A stretch of DNA of 37,198 bases from Pseudomonadota bacterium (GTDB lineage Bacteria; Myxococcota_A; Polyangia; Polyangiales; Polyangiaceae). The position numbers were made by a program, and so were the translations under genes. The stretch covers positions 1 through 37,198 of the forward strand of contig JAEZYZ010000245.1 in the NCBI GenBank assembly GCA_023418705.1, written 5' to 3'. The notes below the pieces were generated by a model. That model was not told the DNA's origin and did no database searches. It saw only the letters and a list, made by a program, of their open reading frames with translations. Positions 24,268 to 30,763 of the stretch are shown here, piece by piece. How positions within the stretch are numbered: the first letter of the stretch is position 1; every line of letters starts with the position of its first letter.

Positions 24268-25764
24268 CTACGCCGCGGCGGGCGGACCGAACCACCGGGT
24301 GAGCGCGTCGGAGAGGCCCTCGGCCGTCCCCTCCCCGACCCAGGCGACGTATCCATCGGGGCGGATCAAGACGGCGGCGGGAGCGGCAACGGCGCCGAGC
24401 ACCGGGAGCTCCCAGTTCCCTCCGTACCGGGCTTCGACCCGCCGGACGCGATCGCGCCAGGGCGTGATGTCGAGAGCGCCCTGACCGGTGAGGTCGAGCA
24501 GGACGGGGCGCGCCGCGTGTAGCAAGGCGAACACCCGCCGGGGACCGGCTTCGGTGTCCAGGTCGAGATCGGGCATGCGGCGGCCGAGCAGCGGGTGCCC
24601 TGGACCGAAGTCGTACTGAATGCCAAGGCCAGACATCATCGCGGCGTAGCGCTTGCGCGGCTCGTCCAGCGAGAGCAGCTCGGTCATGGTTTCACGCAAG
24701 GCGTCCATGCGCGCGTCGCTGCGGCTGAGCGCCGTCTGGGCCATGGTGTTCTGGAGCACGCGGGCTCCGACCGGGTGGCGCTCGGCGTGGTAGGTGTCGA
24801 GCAGGCTTTCTGGCGCGGTCCCGTGGACCACCTGGGCGAGCTTCCACCCCAGGTTCAAGGCGTCCTGGACGCCAGTGTTGAGCCCCTGGCCGCCCATCGG
24901 GGAGTGCACGTGCGCCGCGTCGCCGGCGAGCAGCACGCGCCGGTCCCGGTAGGACGCCGCCTGCCGCGTCGCGTCCGTGAACCTCGAGATCCAGGTCGGG
25001 TCGTGCACGCCGTAATCGGTCCCGTACAGGGCAATGAGCGCCGCGCTGAGCTCACTCAGGGTGGGCTCGTCGCCGTGGCCGACCTGTTGCTCGCGGAGCA
25101 CGGCGCGTACGCCCTTGCCGCCTTCCAGCTTGCCCAGGCCGTAGGTGCCGAGCTCGTCGCGACGGATGCCATACGCTGGCTCTTCGGTCATTTCGACCTC
25201 GGCGATCAAATAGCTGGTGGAAGGATCCCAGCCGGCGAACTCGATGCCCGCCGTCTTGCGGACCCGGCTGCGGCCTCCGTCGCAGCCAACCAGGTATTGG
25301 GCTCGGAGCGAGCGCCCGTCGGAGAGCTCGACGGCGACCCCCGCGTCGTCTTGCTCGAATCCCGTCACCTCGAGGCCGCGATGGATCGGGACGTCGAGCT
25401 CGGCGACCCACTCCGCCAAGTGACGCTCGATGTGATTTTGCCACAGCGCGAGCCCGTAGGGGTGACGGGTCGGAAAGTCGCTGATGTCGAGCGGGATCAT
25501 CGCGAAGGCCGCGACCTGGGCCTTCTGCCCTGCCGAGAGGAAACGCTCGGCGATGCCGCGCTGATCGAAGACCTCGATGGTGCGCGCGTGCAGCCCGCCG
25601 GCGCGGGAGCCCGCGAGCTCTTGACGCGCACGCCGCTCGACGACGGCGACATCGACGCCGGCGAGCTCGAGCTCGGCCGCAAGCATCAGCCCCGTTGGAC
25701 CACCCCCGGCGATCACCACCGCGTGCGGTGCCAGGGCCCCGCTCAGTCCAGATCCGTCGTGCAT
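24268..25764 (-). CDS. FAD-dependent aromatic monooxygenase (PHBH-type, polyketide/rifampicin hydroxylase-like)
   Basis: A 498-residue group A flavoprotein monooxygenase, which would use NAD(P)H and oxygen to hydroxylate an aromatic substrate. It shows the FAD dinucleotide motif GGGPTG (20-25), the DG motif GCDGGRSRVRK (160-170), and the FAD/ribityl motif AGDAAHVHSPMGGQGLNTG (280-298). The C-terminal part (from about 385) is the thioredoxin-like extension of the TfdB/RdmE/Rox group, with little else conserved. This group includes antibiotic-modifying and polyketide-tailoring enzymes, but no biosynthetic genes are nearby. GAGGAG precedes ATG 25764 by about six bases; a longer open frame reaches 25941 without a ribosome site. 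A palindrome 145 bases upstream may be its operator. Confidence 0.88.
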   Translation of the reverse strand: MHDGSGLSGALAPHAVVIAGGGPTGLMLAAELELAGVDVAVVERRARQELAGSRAGGLHARTIEVFDQRGIAERFLSAGQKAQVAAFAMIPLDISDFPTRHPYGLALWQNHIERHLAEWVAELDVPIHRGLEVTGFEQDDAGVAVELSDGRSLRAQYLVGCDGGRSRVRKTAGIEFAGWDPSTSYLIAEVEMTEEPAYGIRRDELGTYGLGKLEGGKGVRAVLREQQVGHGDEPTLSELSAALIALYGTDYGVHDPTWISRFTDATRQAASYRDRRVLLAGDAAHVHSPMGGQGLNTGVQDALNLGWKLAQVVHGTAPESLLDTYHAERHPVGARVLQNTMAQTALSRSDARMDALRETMTELLSLDEPRKRYAAMMSGLGIQYDFGPGHPLLGRRMPDLDLDTEAGPRRVFALLHAARPVLLDLTGQGALDITPWRDRVRRVEARYGGNWELPVLGAVAAPAAVLIRPDGYVAWVGEGTAEGLSDALTRWFGPPAAA

Positions 25765-25908
25765 ATTCGCTCCTCTCTTCCGCTGCCGTTCATCGGCGCG
25801 CTGCACAAGGTGCGGCATGCGGGGGGGCTTGTGGCAATCCCCCGTCTCTGGCATACGTTGGACGTGGGAAAGGACGGGGTCGCCCACACCGGCGGATCGC
25901 CGCCAAAA

Positions 25909-25923
25909 GTTAACGGCGTTAAC
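25909..25923. promoter_or_regulatory. Palindromic operator-like site upstream of the monooxygenase
   Basis: GTTAACGGCGTTAAC is a seven-base inverted repeat around one central base. In DNA of this base composition such an AT-containing palindrome is unlikely by chance. It is 145 bases before the monooxygenase start, suitable for a TetR- or MarR-type repressor, but no such regulator gene is beside it. Confidence 0.5.
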
Positions 25924-25996
25924 GCGAGTTTTGCCGCGCAAACGCAGGCCTTCGCGCGTTTGACCCCGCCAACGCGTCGCCGGTATCGTGCCAGTG

Positions 25997-26039
25997 GGGT
26001 CGTCACCGATGTCGCGTCAGCCCTCGAAGCCGTTCACGC
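25997..26039. repeat. 43-bp direct repeat, left copy
   Basis: Identical over 43 bases to 26457-26499; a further three bases to the left match if one mismatch is allowed. In one frame it encodes ATG (26009) plus MSRQPSKPFT, in another VVTDVASALEAVHA. Divergence begins immediately after it. Confidence 0.9.
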
Positions 26040-26072
26040 GAGGGGGTGGGCGACGCCGTTCAGCTCGGCGAC

Positions 26073-26318
26073 TCAGCGCTTCGACGGTGCTGGGATTCGG
26101 GCAAGCAGAGCGTCGAGCTCTCGAGGGTCTTCTGCGTCGTTGGTTGCACTGCGCCCTCGCGTTGGGAGATACGACTCGAGCGCCATCGCGATGCGCTCGA
26201 TCGGGGTCAACTTGGCGATGCGTTCGATTTCACGCAGGCGCGCGGCGTCCGCGGAAGCGCTGGGGCGGCCGTTGAGGACCCAAATCGGAAAGGTTCCGGG
26301 TTGGTCGAGCGCTGTCAC
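26073..26318 (-). CDS. Small orphan protein, function unknown (antitoxin-like size and promoter)
   Basis: An 81-residue, mostly helical, charged protein. It starts at GTG 26318. Directly upstream on the minus strand is TGCTACACT, an extended -10 box (TGC then TACACT) that would give an almost leaderless message, as often seen for small regulatory or antitoxin genes. Its core, RLREIERIAKLTPIERIAM (around residues 40-58), has a motif style seen in small DNA-binding or antitoxin-type proteins, but I do not recognise a named family. No partner gene follows. The whole gene lies between two identical 43-bp direct repeats, so it may be the cargo of a small insertion. An upstream frame to 26420 is open but lacks support. 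Confidence 0.6.
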   Translation of the reverse strand: MTALDQPGTFPIWVLNGRPSASADAARLREIERIAKLTPIERIAMALESYLPTRGRSATNDAEDPRELDALLARIPAPSKR

Positions 26319-26456
26319 GACGCTCGAGTGTAGCACAGGCCTCCGCCGTCGCGCGGGGTTCGACCCCTCACGCTCGGCGCCGATATCGGCTTTTGAAACT
26401 AGAAACGCTTTGCAGGCCAAACCGGCTATGGTGGAAAATCGGACGCTGCTCGAGTC

Positions 26457-26499
26457 GGGTCGTCACCGATGTCGCGTCAGCCCTCGAAGCCGTTCACGC
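26457..26499. repeat. 43-bp direct repeat, right copy
   Basis: Identical to 25997-26039; the start points are 460 bases apart. This copy forms the start of a broken reading frame with a recognisable continuation, so it is probably the original sequence context for the 3' side, while the left copy may preserve the original 5' side. Confidence 0.9.
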
Positions 26500-26615
26500 C
26501 CAGCGAGCTTTCGGACAAGCTACGCTGCGATCACCTCGTCTCGCTGCATCGACTGGCGCGCGCCTTCTGCAGGTTCCTCAAGCTGGCAGCGCAGTGTCCG
26601 GCGCCTCGCGGCTGA
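26469..26615 (+). pseudogene. Broken 5' remnant resembling the N-terminus of a RecB-like nuclease (TM0106-type)
   Basis: ATG 26469 opens a 48-codon frame reading MSRQPSKPFT then PSELSDKLRCDHLVSLHRLA before losing similarity and stopping at 26613-26615. The pattern (S/P)-S-(D/E)-L-x-x-x-L-x-C-x-H-L-x-x-L is the usual opening of TM0106-type RecB-like nucleases, which are hundreds of residues long. Here no further nuclease sequence follows, so I call a remnant. The first ten codons lie in the direct repeat. The family match is by pattern alone and could be coincidental; an independent small protein is an alternative. Confidence 0.4.
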
Positions 26616-26718
26616 CCGCGTCGGGGGGTGCGCCGCCGTCGCGAGCGCGGGGCCTGGGGTGTCAAAATTGCCACTCCCTGTGCTCGGAGCGGTCTCGCTA
26701 GCGTCGGACTGCTAGACC

Positions 26719-27198
26719 TTGCGCCACCGCACCCACCCACTCACCAGCAGACCGCCCCCACCGCGACAGGGTCGGCCGTCGAGAGACAGGCGGAGCCGCT
26801 CGAGCGCCCTTGCCGTCGGCGTCCTGGCGGCGGCGAGCGCCGTGGTGTCCGGCTGCCACGTCATGACGGTGGACGTGCAGCGTTCGAACACGGCAGCGGC
26901 GGCGAAGCCTTACGACGGCGCTATGACCGTGCTCGTGCTGAAGGACCCGCCCCAGGACGCGGTCGAGGTGGGCAGGCTAACGGTCCATTCGACGCGCCGC
27001 CCCGGGGACCTGCAGAAGATCGTCGACAAGTTCTCCGACGAGACGCGAGCCTTGGGCGGCGACCTGGTGAAAATCGATTCGATCGAGGAGGTGGTCGAGA
27101 TCACGCACGACCTGAACGACGGCAGCGACATGCCGACGCAGAGCTCCACCTTGAAGGTCGAGGCGCGCGCGCTGTCCACCCGAGGAGGTGGGCGATGA
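26719..27198 (+). CDS. Small lipoprotein, function unknown (first of a coupled pair)
   Basis: A 159-residue protein whose hydrophobic segment SALAVGVLAAASAVVSGC ends in a good lipobox (Cys46). The signal is preceded by an unusually long Arg/Pro-rich N-region because TTG 26719 is the only in-frame start after the stop at 26713-26715, so the true start is doubtful. The mature part (MTVLVLKDPPQ...VEVGRLTVHS...FSDETRALGGDLVKID) has the shape of small alpha/beta lipoproteins in which a strand, then a helix with a conserved LGG/LGA, is followed by another strand. The stop overlaps the next start by ATGA, so the two proteins are made together. Confidence 0.65.
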   Translation: MRHRTHPLTSRPPPPRQGRPSRDRRSRSSALAVGVLAAASAVVSGCHVMTVDVQRSNTAAAAKPYDGAMTVLVLKDPPQDAVEVGRLTVHSTRRPGDLQKIVDKFSDETRALGGDLVKIDSIEEVVEITHDLNDGSDMPTQSSTLKVEARALSTRGGGR

Positions 27199-27626
27199 CA
27201 TCACCGGGGTACCGAGCAGGCGTGGCGTTGTTCTGCCTTGCGGTGCTGCTCGCCTGCCGGATCGGGCCTGGCCTGGACGCCGAGGTCCCGCTTGGACCCA
27301 AGGGTGCGCCACAAGCCAAGCTGCCGCGTCTCTTGCCGAAAGGCAGCCCGCTACCACCCGACGCGCGGGAGATCGCGATCATCGAAGTCTCGGCGCCGCC
27401 GGAGGTCCAGACCTTCGGCGCCTACGAGGTCGCGGACGAGTGCCGCTCGGCCAACGAAGCCATGTTCGAAGATATTCGCACCCGCGCGATGGGGCTCGGC
27501 TGCAACGCCGTGGTCGAGATCGGGCGGATTTGCTCGCCGCGCATCGCCCGGCTGCGGGGGATCTGTCTGCAGTCAGCCGCCTTTGCGCCGGCCCAAGGCG
27601 CCGCGGCGCTCGCCAAGCAACCGTAG
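27195..27626 (+). CDS. Small lipoprotein, function unknown (second of a coupled pair)
   Basis: A 143-residue protein from ATG 27195, with GAGGAGGTGG just upstream and a four-base overlap with the previous stop. The signal ends in LLAC (Cys21). The mature part (AIIEVSAPPEVQTFGAYEVADECRSANEAMFEDIRTRAMGLGCNAVVEI, spanning roughly residues 62-110) repeats the strand-helix-strand plan of its neighbour, with LGCNAVVEI in place of LGGDLVKID, so the two could be distant paralogues. Two further Cys follow (ICSPR, GICLQ). No enzymatic motif is visible. Confidence 0.75.
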   Translation: MTSPGYRAGVALFCLAVLLACRIGPGLDAEVPLGPKGAPQAKLPRLLPKGSPLPPDAREIAIIEVSAPPEVQTFGAYEVADECRSANEAMFEDIRTRAMGLGCNAVVEIGRICSPRIARLRGICLQSAAFAPAQGAAALAKQP

Positions 27627-27706
27627 CGGCGACCGGCCGCGACCCGCGCCCCCGACGTGCCCGTCACCCGCAGCGGCTGGTGACGCCATCAACACCGACG
27701 ACAGCC

Positions 27707-28789
27707 ATGAAATACCTCCCCCGCCTGTTTCGCTCGCTCTTCTGGACCGCGCTCGCCTCCGCGCTGCTGCCCGCAACGGGCTGCGGCAGTGATGCGGAAG
27801 GCGACGGAGGCCCGAGCCCCGAGGAGCGCGCGATCCAGAGCGCCGAGCCGGTGCCGCTCGAGGAGTTCTGTTCCCGCGCGGTAGCCCTGCGCTGTGAGGC
27901 TTCGGCTGCCTGCTGTTCGGATCCCGAGCGCCAATACGCCTCCCACGACGCCTGCGTCGCGGCGGAGCAGGCCTTGTGCGAGGACTACTCCCTGCCGCTG
28001 CTGGAGACCCCGGGCTTCGCTTATGATCCTTTGCTTGGCGGGCAGCTCCTCGCGCTGCAGCAGTTGGCGGCCGGCGATTGCGGCGCGCCGTCTCGATCGA
28101 TCGCCGACGCCGTCGTGCCGGCCCTCGGCGCTGGGCAGCCGTGCAGCTTGGAGGTGGTCGCGCTCACCGGAAAGGATGCCTGTCAGCCGGGTCTTTACTG
28201 CTCGATCCCAGCCGGTGAGACGGAGGGCACCTGTGTGGCCTTCGGCGCCGCAGGGGCGAGCTGCGACAGCGCCACGCGCTGCGGCGAAGGACTACGCTGC
28301 GTGGACTCCGCTTGTGAGCCGCTACCTGCCCCCGGCGACCGCTGTAAGTTCGGCGACGTATGCGCGGAAGGTCGGTGTATGATCGATGTCGCTGCGACCG
28401 AAGCGCAGTACGAGGGCCTGACCGAGGAAGAGATCCTGTTCCGGGAGCTCGAGGGTGGCCTGGATCCGATCTACGTCTGCCAAGCCCCGCGCGGACGTGG
28501 GGCGGCGTGTATCATGCCGGAGGAGTGCGCCAGCAACTTCTGCGACATCGACGCGGCCATCGCGCAAATGGCCGAGGTCGCCCGCTGCGCCGCCTGCAGC
28601 ACGCACGAAGACTGCCGCTTCCACGACCCCGAAGCCTGGTGTGATGCGGGCGTCTGCCAGACGGGCGCCACCAACAGGCCCACGCTGGCTCCCTGCGATC
28701 AGGCAGCCGAGTGCCAGAGCCTGAGCTGCAACGGCGGCCGCTGCGACCCCGTGAGCCCCAATCAGTTCTATTGCCCAAGCCCGGTTTGA
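27707..28789 (+). CDS. Cysteine-rich secreted lipoprotein (myxobacterial type)
   Basis: A 360-residue protein from ATG 27707. The signal ends in ATGC (Cys26). The mature protein holds about 30 Cys. An N-terminal helical region (EEFCSRAVALRCEASAACC...CVAAEQALC) is followed by several short disulfide modules of the form G-x-x-C...C...G-L-x-C-x-x-x-x-C and CSTHEDCRF...WCDAGVCQTG. Proteins with this layout are frequent and expanded in myxobacteria, where a Dickkopf-like name is sometimes given; their role is unknown. The ribosome site is weak. The gene follows the two coupled lipoproteins after 80 bases. Confidence 0.8.
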   Translation: MKYLPRLFRSLFWTALASALLPATGCGSDAEGDGGPSPEERAIQSAEPVPLEEFCSRAVALRCEASAACCSDPERQYASHDACVAAEQALCEDYSLPLLETPGFAYDPLLGGQLLALQQLAAGDCGAPSRSIADAVVPALGAGQPCSLEVVALTGKDACQPGLYCSIPAGETEGTCVAFGAAGASCDSATRCGEGLRCVDSACEPLPAPGDRCKFGDVCAEGRCMIDVAATEAQYEGLTEEEILFRELEGGLDPIYVCQAPRGRGAACIMPEECASNFCDIDAAIAQMAEVARCAACSTHEDCRFHDPEAWCDAGVCQTGATNRPTLAPCDQAAECQSLSCNGGRCDPVSPNQFYCPSPV

Positions 28790-28840
28790 GCGACGGCGCC
28801 GGGCACGGGTGCGCCGCCTGCAGGGGGGCGCCATTCTTCG

Positions 28841-28877
28841 GGATTCTCTGGTCTGGCAAACGGATCGGTGCTCTAGG
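28841..28877 (+). repeat. 37-bp dispersed repeat, copy 2
   Basis: 34 of 37 bases match 17953-17989, 10.9 kb away, in the same orientation. This copy lies in the gap between the cysteine-rich lipoprotein and the HExxH protein, 52 bases past the former's stop. Confidence 0.8.
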
Positions 28878-28948
28878 CTCTCGCCGGAGCGCGCGAGGCA
28901 GGCAGGGACCTCCCGTCGATGGGGTGTCTCTGTGCGCGCGAAGGGCCT

Positions 28949-29494
28949 ATGCTGCAGGCCGTGGCGCTCGTCGTCCCGAGCCAGCGATCGAAGCACCCCG
29001 TTTTTCGAACGGCGCGTGCGATCTGGACGGCGCCCACCAACTTGCTCGGTCATGGGGTGGCGCGCGCCGCGGGCTGCCGGGCGGCAGCGCGGATCGGGGG
29101 GCCGGCAGCGCGCGCGTGGCTGTACTACTTGCCGGAAGGGCGCGCCAACGCTCTCGGCGCCGTGGCCGTGGGACACGTCATCATCGCTGCGCCGAAATTT
29201 TTGGAGAAAAATCGAGCCTGGATCCTGGCGCACGAGCTGTCCCACACCCGGCAGCACGATTGGCTTGGGCCTCTCTACCTGCCGCTGCACGCGCTCGCAC
29301 AACTCGTCAGCGTCGCGCTCACGACCGTGCGGCCCGTGCCCGGCTACAGCCGCCAGCACGCTCACAACCCGCTCGAGCGACGCCTCCTTTGCGTGCCTTT
29401 CGATGTGCTCGCGGAGCGGACGCCGCACGGTGGCCCCGGTGACGCCGGCAACCCGGTGCTGGCGGCGTTCGGATTGAGGGAGCCCACGCGCTGA
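28949..29494 (+). CDS. HExxH-motif protein, putative zinc-dependent peptidase-like protein
   Basis: A 181-residue protein with an AHELSHTRQH motif (His95, Glu96, His99), the zinc-binding HExxH signature, within a helix after a hydrophobic strand (NALGAVAVGHVIIA). A hydrophobic stretch (LYLPLHALAQLVSVAL) follows. No obvious third zinc ligand of the M48 or gluzincin type is visible, although NPLERR near the C-terminus contains a Glu that could serve, and the protein is much shorter than standard M48 peptidases. I prefer ATG 28949, with GAAGGG upstream; GTG/ATG options from 28919 exist. It has no clear signal peptide. Its nearest neighbours are lipoproteins; a role in their processing is speculation. 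Confidence 0.6.
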   Translation: MLQAVALVVPSQRSKHPVFRTARAIWTAPTNLLGHGVARAAGCRAAARIGGPAARAWLYYLPEGRANALGAVAVGHVIIAAPKFLEKNRAWILAHELSHTRQHDWLGPLYLPLHALAQLVSVALTTVRPVPGYSRQHAHNPLERRLLCVPFDVLAERTPHGGPGDAGNPVLAAFGLREPTR

Positions 29495-29718
29495 ACGGCA
29501 GCACCGCGATCCGTCGAGAGGGCAGCGTCGCAGTCTGATCGCAATTCTTGCGTCATCTGAGGCAGCGCCAACCCGAGCGGTGGCGCCTGCGGGGCGTGAC
29601 AGCGGTGCTGGGAGCGGCATCGACCTTGCCGTCATCGATCTTGGATGACACCCTTCACAGGGTCGGTGTCGTGGCCACTTCGCGGGGCTCGCCCAACGGC
29701 ATTCTTTTTGTTCTCGGC
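29495..29718. promoter_or_regulatory. 224-base intergenic region with a dyad upstream of the cytochrome gene
   Basis: GACACC (29647-29652) and GGTGTC (29665-29670) enclose an inner ACCCT/AGGGT pair, forming a nested dyad about 50 bases before the cytochrome start. It could be an operator or a leader hairpin. No gene is supported here. Confidence 0.35.
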
Positions 29719-30747
29719 ATGTCACGCTTTGCGCTGGTCTTCGTCCTTTTCGGCATCGCCTGCGGACAGTCGCCGGATCCGGCGCCGGATCCGACCGTGC
29801 CGCTTCGCGATGACACCTTGATCGCAGATCCGTCGATGGCGCTCCCTGAGGATCTGGAGGACGTCGGGCTCTACCTTGATTCGACTGATCTCGAACGTGT
29901 GCACCCGCGCGCCGTCAAATACCGGCCCGCCTTCGAGCTGTGGAGCAACGGGAGTGACAAGGCTCGCTTCATCGTCGTGCCGGAAGCGGAGGCGGTGGCG
30001 ACGGCGGACCGCGCAGGTTGGGTGTTTCCTGAAGGCACGCTCCTCTTCAAGACCTTCAGCTACCCGACGGAGGACGGGGCGGCGCTCCGCCCCGTCGAGA
30101 CGCGCGTGCTGAAGCTCGAAGCCGACGGCTGGCAGTACGGCGTGTACGTCTGGGACAAAGCGGGCAGGTCGGCCACGCTCGGCGACCTGAGCAGCACGGT
30201 TCCGGTGCCGGTTCGAATCGAGGATGAACATTTCGAGCACGTGATCCCCGCCAAGCTCGACTGTCGCAAGTGCCACGAATCAGCCGATCACGCGGTGCTG
30301 GGATTCAGCGAGCTGCAGCTCAACGCGCCGTTCGGCGAAAGCGATCGATCTCAGCTCGACGCCTTGACGGCGGCCGGCGTCCTCGACGCGGCGCCCGAGT
30401 CGGCCGCAGCGATCGTGCACTCGGATCCGCTGACCCGAGAGGCGCTCGGCTACCTCACCGGCAACTGCGTGCACTGCCACAACGGCGGAGACGGACCGTC
30501 CTCGGCGTTCGACCTGCGGCACGCGGCGGCGATCGACAACCTCGTCGACCAGCCGGCAGAGGGGGAGCTCGCCACCGGGGTGCGGGTCGTCCCCGGGCAC
30601 CCGGAGCGCAGCGTTCTGTTTCGTGCGCTCCGCCGCGACCTGGAGGACCTGGACGTGCAGCCGATGCCGCCCGTCGGCGTGGATCGCGTCGACCAAGGCG
30701 CGCTGGATCTATTCGAGGCGTGGATTCGGTCACTGGCCACCAATTGA
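29719..30747 (+). CDS. Diheme c-type cytochrome lipoprotein (SO2930/HNE_0200-like)
   Basis: A 342-residue secreted protein from ATG 29719. The signal ends in GIAC (Cys15). Two heme-binding CxxCH motifs are present: CRKCH (182-186) and CVHCH (250-254). The N-terminal body, with KYRPAFELWSNGSDKARFIVVP, FPEGTLLFKTF and GWQYGVYVWD, and the C-terminal GHPERSVLFRAL...MPPVGVDRVD, fit the TIGR03806-type family of diheme c cytochromes, often found next to PQQ-type sugar dehydrogenases. That is exactly the next gene here, 16 bases downstream, so this is the likely electron acceptor of that enzyme. Family naming is from memory of motifs. Confidence 0.82.
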   Translation: MSRFALVFVLFGIACGQSPDPAPDPTVPLRDDTLIADPSMALPEDLEDVGLYLDSTDLERVHPRAVKYRPAFELWSNGSDKARFIVVPEAEAVATADRAGWVFPEGTLLFKTFSYPTEDGAALRPVETRVLKLEADGWQYGVYVWDKAGRSATLGDLSSTVPVPVRIEDEHFEHVIPAKLDCRKCHESADHAVLGFSELQLNAPFGESDRSQLDALTAAGVLDAAPESAAAIVHSDPLTREALGYLTGNCVHCHNGGDGPSSAFDLRHAAAIDNLVDQPAEGELATGVRVVPGHPERSVLFRALRRDLEDLDVQPMPPVGVDRVDQGALDLFEAWIRSLATN

Positions 30748-30763
30748 CGGGAAAGGTTTGGGT

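Larger units (their letters stand above)
25765..26072. other. 308-base intergenic region with operator-like dyad and first copy of the 43-bp repeat
   Basis: The region between the monooxygenase start and the stop of the small orphan gene contains a GGCGG-ATCG-CCGCC hairpin near 25892-25905, a GTTAACG-type palindrome (25909-25923), a second imperfect dyad CAAACGC/GCGTTTG around 25939-25962, and the left direct repeat (25997-26039). No protein gene is supported. Confidence 0.5.
26319..26718. other. 400-base region without an intact gene
   Basis: It contains the extended -10 promoter of the small orphan gene (about 26326-26334), the right copy of the 43-bp repeat (26457-26499), and a broken reading frame (26469-26615). 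Between 26616 and 26718 nothing convincing is seen; the downstream lipoprotein's transcription signals must lie there. Confidence 0.5.

Noticed and set aside
24268..25764. Monooxygenase as part of an antibiotic biosynthetic cluster
   Set aside because: No polyketide, peptide synthetase or tailoring genes lie nearby; it stands alone between a transporter and the repeat region.
24595..26715. 706-codon frame spanning the monooxygenase antisense and the repeat region
   Set aside because: Mostly antisense to the monooxygenase. Its only interesting part, the kinase-like VVTDVASALEAVHA, is covered by the repeat findings.
28841..28877. Sigma-54 promoter in the second copy of the 37-bp repeat (contains TGGCA)
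   Set aside because: The GC element is not ten bases from GG; the spacing is wrong in both copies, unlike at 325-339.
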